From NCBI GenBank assembly GCA_937983085.1, contig CALJKZ010000027.1, forward strand, positions 1 to 6,167: a stretch of DNA of 6,167 nucleotides. The letters run 5' to 3'. A program made the position numbers and the translations under genes. The first letter of the stretch is position 1, and each line of letters opens with the position of its first letter. Under the pieces are notes generated by a model. The model was not told the origin of the DNA, searched no databases, and worked only from the letters and a program-made list of their open reading frames with translations. The stretch is from an uncultured Gemmatimonadales bacterium (GTDB lineage: Bacteria; Gemmatimonadota; Gemmatimonadetes; Longimicrobiales; Gaopeijiaceae). This document shows positions 5,287-6,167 of the stretch, one piece after another.

Positions 5287-5815
5287 AGCGCTTCAGGCGA
5301 ACGTAGAGATCCAGGAAGGTTCCGGGCTGGCCCGTCTCGGCCAGAACCCGTTCCGCTGGGATCCGAAGGGACTGGGAAATGACTCGAACGTTCACCAGAC
5401 CCACGATGTGATCGTCGGAGAGCCGCAGGGCACCCCACTCCCCCACGGGCGTGGACCGGAAGAGCCGGTAGGCGTCCTCCAGTCGGCCGGCCGGCGCGTC
5501 GTCGGGCACGGGCACGTGGAAGGCCGCAGCCCGGACCGAGTACCGGTCCGCGAGGGCACTCCACCCACGGCCCGAGTCCCTGAGGGCGACGAGGGCCTCG
5601 GGCGATACTCCCGCCCTGCGCGCCATGAAGAGCACCACCGGGATCTCGTCGGCCGGCATCTCCCACTCGCTGAGAATCACGATCTCGTTGGGCGGCAGAT
5701 TGAAGAAGGTGGCTACCGCCCGGAAGTAGTCCTGACGCGCGATGTCATGGTCCTGGGCGGCTGCGGGCACCGACAACACCGCGAGGGATGTCAGTGCGAT
5801 GATCGAGCGCGTCAC
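5285..5815 (-). CDS. Small secreted protein of unknown function
   Basis: I do not recognise a named family. From the GTG at 5815 the protein has 176 residues. It begins with a classic signal peptide: a basic MTR start, a hydrophobic core (IIALTSLAVLSV) and a PAAA cleavage box before QDHD, giving a mature protein of about 156 residues. The mature part looks wholly alpha-helical, with segments such as DYFRAVATFFNLPPNEI, PADEIPVVLFMARRAGVSPEALVALR and a C-terminal VRVISQSLRIPAERVL region. There are no cysteines in the mature part, no membrane span and no obvious catalytic motif. The start is uncertain: a strong GGAGG (5831-5835) lies 15 nt before this GTG but only 6 nt before an in-frame ATC (5822-5824); a further GTG at 5854 would add 13 residues. 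The frame stays open to an ATG at 5938, but that would run through the divergent sigma-54 promoter and put a cysteine-rich, non-signal-like segment first. It ends 8 nt before the IYD gene, suggesting co-transcription. Confidence 0.75.
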   Translation of the reverse strand: MTRSIIALTSLAVLSVPAAAQDHDIARQDYFRAVATFFNLPPNEIVILSEWEMPADEIPVVLFMARRAGVSPEALVALRDSGRGWSALADRYSVRAAAFHVPVPDDAPAGRLEDAYRLFRSTPVGEWGALRLSDDHIVGLVNVRVISQSLRIPAERVLAETGQPGTFLDLYVRLKR

Positions 5816-5861
5816 CGAGTGGATGGCAGGCCTCCGTAAAAAGTGTCCCTTCACAGTATGG

Positions 5862-5877
5862 CCTGCCCCGTGGCAGG
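5862..5877. promoter_or_regulatory. Palindrome in the divergent intergenic region, possible activator site
   Basis: CCTGCC-CCGT-GGCAGG is a perfect 6-bp inverted repeat. It sits within a larger inverted pair GTGTCC (5843-5848) / GGACAC (5876-5881), and a further TGCCA / TGGCA pair spans 5889-5914. They lie roughly 20-90 bp upstream of the sigma-54 promoter, a distance range in which enhancer-binding activators can bind, but also between the divergent genes and so could serve either. The operator role is inference. Confidence 0.4.
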
Positions 5878-5931
5878 ACACCAGCATGTGCCAAGATGAC
5901 AGAAAACACTGGCAGAATGGGGGTTTTCGGG

Positions 5932-5948
5932 CTGGCACGACTCTTGTA
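5932..5948 (+). promoter_or_regulatory. Sigma-54 (-24/-12) promoter
   Basis: CTGGCACGACTCTTGTA matches the sigma-54 consensus YTGGCACGRNNNTTGCW at all but one informative position (the C of TTGC is T). The GG at 5934-5935 and the GT at 5946-5947 have the required 10-nt spacing. Transcription would begin near 5959, about 45 nt before the ATG at 6004. Sigma-54 promoters need an ATP-driven enhancer-binding activator, so the downstream gene is expected to be under signal-dependent control. Confidence 0.75.
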
Positions 5949-5992
5949 CCAGGACTTGTGTAGCCTCGTAAGGGGGGACGACCCTGAACCGT

Positions 5993-5998
5993 AGGAGG
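5993..5998 (+). promoter_or_regulatory. Shine-Dalgarno of the rightmost gene
   Basis: A full AGGAGG lies 5 nt before the ATG at 6004, the strongest ribosome binding site in the window; it fixes the start of the truncated gene. Confidence 0.85.
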
Positions 5999-6003
5999 CA
6001 GCC

Positions 6004-6167
6004 ATGAGACACGATGAGAAGGATAAGAGACTGCAGCTCCGGGAACATGCCGAGACGCAGGCCGAGGAGAACGGCGACGAAGGCCACGTGGTCTTCGATT
6101 TCACCGGACTCCAGCAGGCCAACGTCGCGGATCTGGCGCTCATCCTCACGGCTCGCCTCGGTACCGC
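6004..6167 (+). CDS. N-terminal part of a possible STAS-like protein (3' end outside window)
   Basis: Fifty-four codons are visible from the ATG at 6004 to the window edge. The first 27 residues are highly charged (MRHDEKDKRLQLREHAETQA and an acidic continuation), with no signal peptide. Then follows HVVFDFTGLQQANVADLALILTARL (28-52 by position), a hydrophobic strand, an Asp-x-Thr/Ser-Gly turn and an amphipathic helix, which resembles the beta-strand/helix core of STAS (anti-anti-sigma-like) domains, though the usual phosphorylatable Ser is not evident (the equivalent region reads NVADL). The assignment is tentative because most of the gene is missing. That the frame is real is supported by the full AGGAGG and the upstream sigma-54 promoter. 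It is divergent from the secreted-protein gene. Confidence 0.65.
   Translation, partial: MRHDEKDKRLQLREHAETQAEENGDEGHVVFDFTGLQQANVADLALILTARLGT

Noticed and set aside
5277..5666. N-terminal extension of the nitroreductase to give 353 residues
   Set aside because: The extension overlaps the secreted-protein gene in another frame and is Gly/Arg-rich nonsense; the GTG at 5276 has a Shine-Dalgarno and gives family-typical length and numbering.
5150..5839. + strand open frame of 229 codons opposite the nitroreductase and secreted-protein genes
   Set aside because: It is antisense to two supported genes, has no recognisable motif, and spans the junction between them.
5816..5938. Longer start (ATG at 5938) for the secreted protein
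   Set aside because: It would cross the divergent sigma-54 promoter and place a cysteine-rich, non-signal-like stretch before a textbook signal peptide.
1..6167. CRISPR array, tRNA or rRNA genes
   Set aside because: No regularly spaced repeats, no cloverleaf with a CCA-type end and no conserved rRNA segment were seen on either strand.

Overview
The window is about 6.2 kb of high-GC bacterial DNA (many codons end in G or C, GTG starts are frequent). It reads as ordinary chromosome with one unusual non-coding insertion. The gene combination (a GCS2-type ligase fused to CBS domains next to an M14 aspartoacylase-like enzyme, an iodotyrosine-deiodinase-like flavoprotein, a sigma-54 promoter) would fit a Gemmatimonadota-like or other high-GC, Gram-negative-type lineage. 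That placement is inference only; no rRNA or other phylogenetic marker is present.

Layout. At the left edge (1-320, + strand) is the 3' end of a collagen-like gene: Gly-X-Y triplets followed by a short two-cysteine C-terminal domain. It converges on the minus-strand genes across a strong hairpin (345-384). From right to left on the minus strand follow five co-directional genes: a small secreted protein of unknown function (5815-5285), an IYD-type nitroreductase (5276-4605), then a 378-bp gap, a GCS2 carboxylate-amine ligase with two C-terminal CBS domains (4226-2313), an AstE/aspartoacylase-like zinc hydrolase (2308-1073), and an SRAP/YedK abasic-site protein (1067-402). The last three are separated by only 4 and 5 nt and are very probably one operon; the first two are 8 nt apart and form another tight pair.

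The gap between the two pairs holds a 305-bp element (4287-4591) bounded by 28-bp nearly perfect inverted repeats. Inside are two arms of exactly 102 nt, each closed by its own 15-20 bp stem and each containing further hairpins. It has no credible gene. It looks like a MITE-type non-autonomous element or a large multi-branched structured RNA. Just beyond its right end an 11-bp sequence carrying the nitroreductase stop codon is tandemly duplicated.

At the right edge, divergent from the secreted-protein gene, a near-consensus sigma-54 promoter (5932-5948) with upstream palindromes drives a + strand gene (6004 onward, cut by the window end) whose visible part resembles the start of a STAS-like domain.

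Functionally, the ligase and the aspartoacylase-like hydrolase are the most coherent pair: one enzyme of a family that makes an amide bond from a carboxylate and an amine, and one of a family that cleaves N-acyl amino acids. They may make and break, or sequentially process, the same small molecule, with the CBS pair as a possible adenine-nucleotide sensor. The SRAP gene appears to be a passenger in that operon.
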